This document shows positions 61,833-64,000 of a DNA stretch of 64,000 nucleotides, one piece after another. The DNA is from JBAJNN01 sp036881905. GTDB lineage: Bacteria > Pseudomonadota > Alphaproteobacteria > Rhizobiales > Im1. Position numbers and translations under genes: made by a program. The notes beneath the pieces are model-generated. The model was not told the DNA's origin, did not search any database, and worked only from the letters and a program-made list of their open reading frames with translations. The stretch is from positions 62,001 through 126,000 of the forward strand of contig JBAJNN010000001.1 of the NCBI GenBank assembly GCA_036881905.1, given 5' to 3'. The first letter of the stretch is position 1. Every line of letters starts with the position of its first letter.

Positions 61833-63164
61833 GTGGTCAAGAGTGGAAAAATCCCTTTGCTGTCAAAGCCGTCATGCTCGTTGACGGGCCGCGTTAGCGT
61901 TCCAGGCGACAAATCAATCTCGCATCGCGCCTTGATCATGGCAACGCTGGCTGTTGGAGAGACCCGCATCCATGGTTTGCTGGAAAGCGATGATGTTCTG
62001 GCGACCGCCCGGGCGATGGCCCGGCTCGGGGCGCGGATTTCACGCCAGCGTGATGGGGCGTGGCGCGTCGGCGGCGTTGGCGTCGGCGGGCTGCACCCCC
62101 CCCGCGAATCACTTGATTTCGGCAATTCCGGCACGGGCGCGAGGCTGTGCCTTGGGGTCGTTGCGACCACCCCGATTGAGGCGACATTCAGCGGCGATGC
62201 TTCATTACAAGCGAGGCCGATGGAACGGGTGACAGTGATTTTAGAGAAAATGGGCGCAAGATTTCCCGAAGGTAAAAGCCATTTACCGCTGAATATCAAA
62301 GGCACGAAAAACCCGATCCCGATTACGCATCGGCTGACGATACCATCGGCCCAAATTAAATCCGCAATCCTACTGGCTGCCCTGAATACACCCGGGACCA
62401 CCACGGTCGTTGAGCCGGTTGCAACCCGCGACCACACGGAACGTCTGCTCAAGACTTTCGGTGCAGCTATCGAAATCACAACCGGTGCCTATGGCCGCCG
62501 CACTGCCGTAACCGGATTTGCCGAGCTTGTCGCGCAGCCGGTTCGTGTGCCGGGCGATGCAAGTTCGGCGGCTTTCCCGATGGTCGCCGCATTGGTGACG
62601 CCGAATTCGTCGCTGGTTCTCGACACTATCTTGCTCAATCCAACCCGATGCGGTCTTATCGAGACGCTGCGTGAAATGGGCGCCGACATCACGGTGAGTA
62701 ATGAAAGGATGATGGGCGGTGAACCGGTTGGCGATCTCATGATCCGCTCCAGCCGTCTCAAAGGCGTGGCAGTGCCGGCCGCACGGGCAGCGTCAATGAT
62801 CGATGAATACCCGGTTCTCGCCATTGCCGCCGCCTGCGCCGAAGGGTTCACGAAAATGCCCGGGATCGACGCGTTGCGGGTCAAGGAGAGTGACCGCCTC
62901 AACACCGTTGCAACCGGACTTGCGGCCAATGGCGTGGACGTCCGCTCCGGTCGCGACTGGCTGCATGTCGAAGGCTGTGGCGCACCCCCCGGCGGAGCCA
63001 TGGTCGAAACCCGTATGGATCACCGTATCGCCATGGCCTTTCTGGTTTTGGGTCTTGCCGCGCGGGCCCCGGTCGGGATCGATGACGGCTCCATGATTAA
63101 AACCAGTTTCCCGGGCTTCACCGCTTTCATGAACCGGCTTGGAGCCCATATCGAGGAGGGTTAA
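61833..63164 (+). CDS. aroA: 3-phosphoshikimate 1-carboxyvinyltransferase (EPSP synthase)
   Basis: 443 aa, shikimate-pathway enzyme that joins PEP to shikimate-3-phosphate. VSVPGDKSISHRALIMATLA is the first signature, LDFGNSGTGARLCLG the second and LRVKESDRLNTVATGL the third; DHRIAMAFLVLG is near the end. The glyphosate-sensitive position, Ala-100 in the Agrobacterium CP4 enzyme, is Gly here (GNSGT), as in ordinary sensitive enzymes. The start is a GTG at 61833 without a strong ribosome binding site; a nearby TTG at 61857 is possible. cmk follows after nine bases. Confidence 0.95.
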   Translation: MVKSGKIPLLSKPSCSLTGRVSVPGDKSISHRALIMATLAVGETRIHGLLESDDVLATARAMARLGARISRQRDGAWRVGGVGVGGLHPPRESLDFGNSGTGARLCLGVVATTPIEATFSGDASLQARPMERVTVILEKMGARFPEGKSHLPLNIKGTKNPIPITHRLTIPSAQIKSAILLAALNTPGTTTVVEPVATRDHTERLLKTFGAAIEITTGAYGRRTAVTGFAELVAQPVRVPGDASSAAFPMVAALVTPNSSLVLDTILLNPTRCGLIETLREMGADITVSNERMMGGEPVGDLMIRSSRLKGVAVPAARAASMIDEYPVLAIAAACAEGFTKMPGIDALRVKESDRLNTVATGLAANGVDVRSGRDWLHVEGCGAPPGGAMVETRMDHRIAMAFLVLGLAARAPVGIDDGSMIKTSFPGFTAFMNRLGAHIEEG

Positions 63165-63173
63165 GCAAACAGC

Positions 63174-63809
63174 ATGATTATTGCCGTGGACGGCCCGGCG
63201 GCGGCAGGCAAGGGCACGCTGGCGCGGCGTCTCGGACGCCATTACGGCCTTATCCATCTCGATACCGGCCTGCTCTATCGTGCGGTGGCACTGGCTGTTT
63301 TACGCGCCCACGGGGACCCCGGCGATGAGGCGGCGGCAACCCATGCGGCGCGCGGGCTCGAATATCCGCTATCGGATACGGGTGAACTGCGCCAGGCGGA
63401 GGTCACCCACGCAGCCTCTCTAGTCGCAACCATGCAAGGCGTACGCAAGGCGGTTTTGGACTATCAGGTCAGTATGGCGCAAAGGCCGCCGGGCGCGATT
63501 CTCGACGGGCGCGACATTGGCACTGTAATATGCCCGCAAGCCGATGTGAAACTTTTCGTCACCGCCAACCGGCCTGAGCGCGCCAGACGCCGCTATCTGG
63601 AGCTTAGGGCGTCAGGTCGGGAGGCTTCCATGTCATCGGTCTACCGCGATCTCACCGAGCGTGACGAGCGTGACGAAAACCGCCTTCACGCGCCGTTGCG
63701 CAGGCCTAAGGATGCCTACTTGCTGGATACTTCGAATTTGGATATAGACTGTACGTTCGCAACAGCTGTCCGGTTTATCGACAGGCATAAGGGGTCAAAA
63801 CGCGCCTGA
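63174..63809 (+). CDS. cmk: Cytidylate kinase
   Basis: 211 aa. It phosphorylates CMP and dCMP. The P-loop is VDGPAAAGKGTLARRLGRHY, followed by HLDTGLLYRAVALAVL, the NMP-binding DGRDIGTVICPQADVKLFV and the LID with RERDxxR-like ERDERDENRLHAPLR. It lies nine bases after aroA and about 150 bases before rpsA, the conserved aroA-cmk-rpsA operon. Confidence 0.97.
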   Translation: MIIAVDGPAAAGKGTLARRLGRHYGLIHLDTGLLYRAVALAVLRAHGDPGDEAAATHAARGLEYPLSDTGELRQAEVTHAASLVATMQGVRKAVLDYQVSMAQRPPGAILDGRDIGTVICPQADVKLFVTANRPERARRRYLELRASGREASMSSVYRDLTERDERDENRLHAPLRRPKDAYLLDTSNLDIDCTFATAVRFIDRHKGSKRA

Positions 63810-63962
63810 TCGGATTTGCCAACGTTCGGCAGCAAGGCAAAACTGTCCGTCTTGCGTGGGGACCGTATTGTCGGTTAGATGCCCCCGTGTGGGCGGGATG
63901 TCCTGCGGGCCTATCTCTCCTGTGGGCCTTCGTATAGTGTTTAACGGAAAGAAGGGGTTTTA

Positions 63963-64000
63963 ATGGCTGAAACACAAGCAACGGAAACGCTGAATCCGAT
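63963..64000 (+). CDS. rpsA: 30S ribosomal protein S1, 5' end only
   Basis: Only the first 12 codons are in the window (MAETQATETLNP). GAAGGGG lies five bases before the ATG, a strong ribosome binding site. The identity rests mainly on the conserved order cmk-rpsA and a start typical of alphaproteobacterial S1; the sequence alone is too short to prove it. Confidence 0.65.
   Translation, partial: MAETQATETLNP

Overview
The window is a chromosomal segment of an alphaproteobacterium. The evidence is the cell-cycle regulator ctrA, an RpoH-type sigma factor beside rluD, a FYDLN-acid protein beside aroA-cmk-rpsA, the block tig-clpP-clpX-lon-hupB-tRNA-Val leading into a 14-gene nuo operon, and the divergent gltX/comEC pair. 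No ribosomal RNA, prophage, CRISPR array or intact transposase was found. The order cannot be fixed from gene content alone.

Layout. Positions 1-9000 hold an L,D-transpeptidase cut by the window edge, oligoendopeptidase F, an ABC1/UbiB-like kinase, the glmU-glmS amino-sugar operon, a small membrane protein and tRNA-Lys. Positions 9000-13800 hold the polyphosphate pair ppk-ppx and a methyltransferase. Positions 13800-24600 hold aconitase, an AlaX-type tRNA-editing protein, a frameshifted amino-acid-type 2-oxoglutarate oxygenase, lysA with lptM, a GNAT enzyme, a TlpA-like thioredoxin, and the hbd-etfA-etfB fatty-acid/electron-transfer group. Positions 24800-37400 hold polA, rpoH, rluD, a DUF6476-like protein, an EVE-domain gene broken by an amber codon, gltA, gltX, comEC and ctrA. 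Positions 37586-52427 hold all 14 subunits of respiratory complex I on the minus strand (nuoA to nuoN). Positions 52700-61000 hold tRNA-Asp, a broken VOC gene, tRNA-Val, hupB, lon, clpX, clpP, tig and tRNA-Ala. Positions 61200-64000 hold the FYDLN-acid protein, aroA, cmk and the start of rpsA.

Most genes are core metabolism and information processing and look intact. The accessory signals are few. (1) An AlaX-like editing protein sits directly downstream of a VioC/AsnO-like oxygenase that carries one extra A in a short homopolymer. (2) A dispersed two-hairpin repeat of about 110 bp occurs three times, one copy splitting the nuo operon between nuoB and nuoC and another lying where argH usually sits. 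(3) A 275-bp element with imperfect 32-bp terminal inverted repeats lies between gltX and comEC and looks like a MITE. (4) Three accessory genes (oxygenase, EVE, VOC) are each interrupted by a single-base lesion while the core genes are open.

Start codons were chosen from family N-termini, Shine-Dalgarno spacing and overlap with neighbours. Domain calls rest on motifs read by eye, without database searches.
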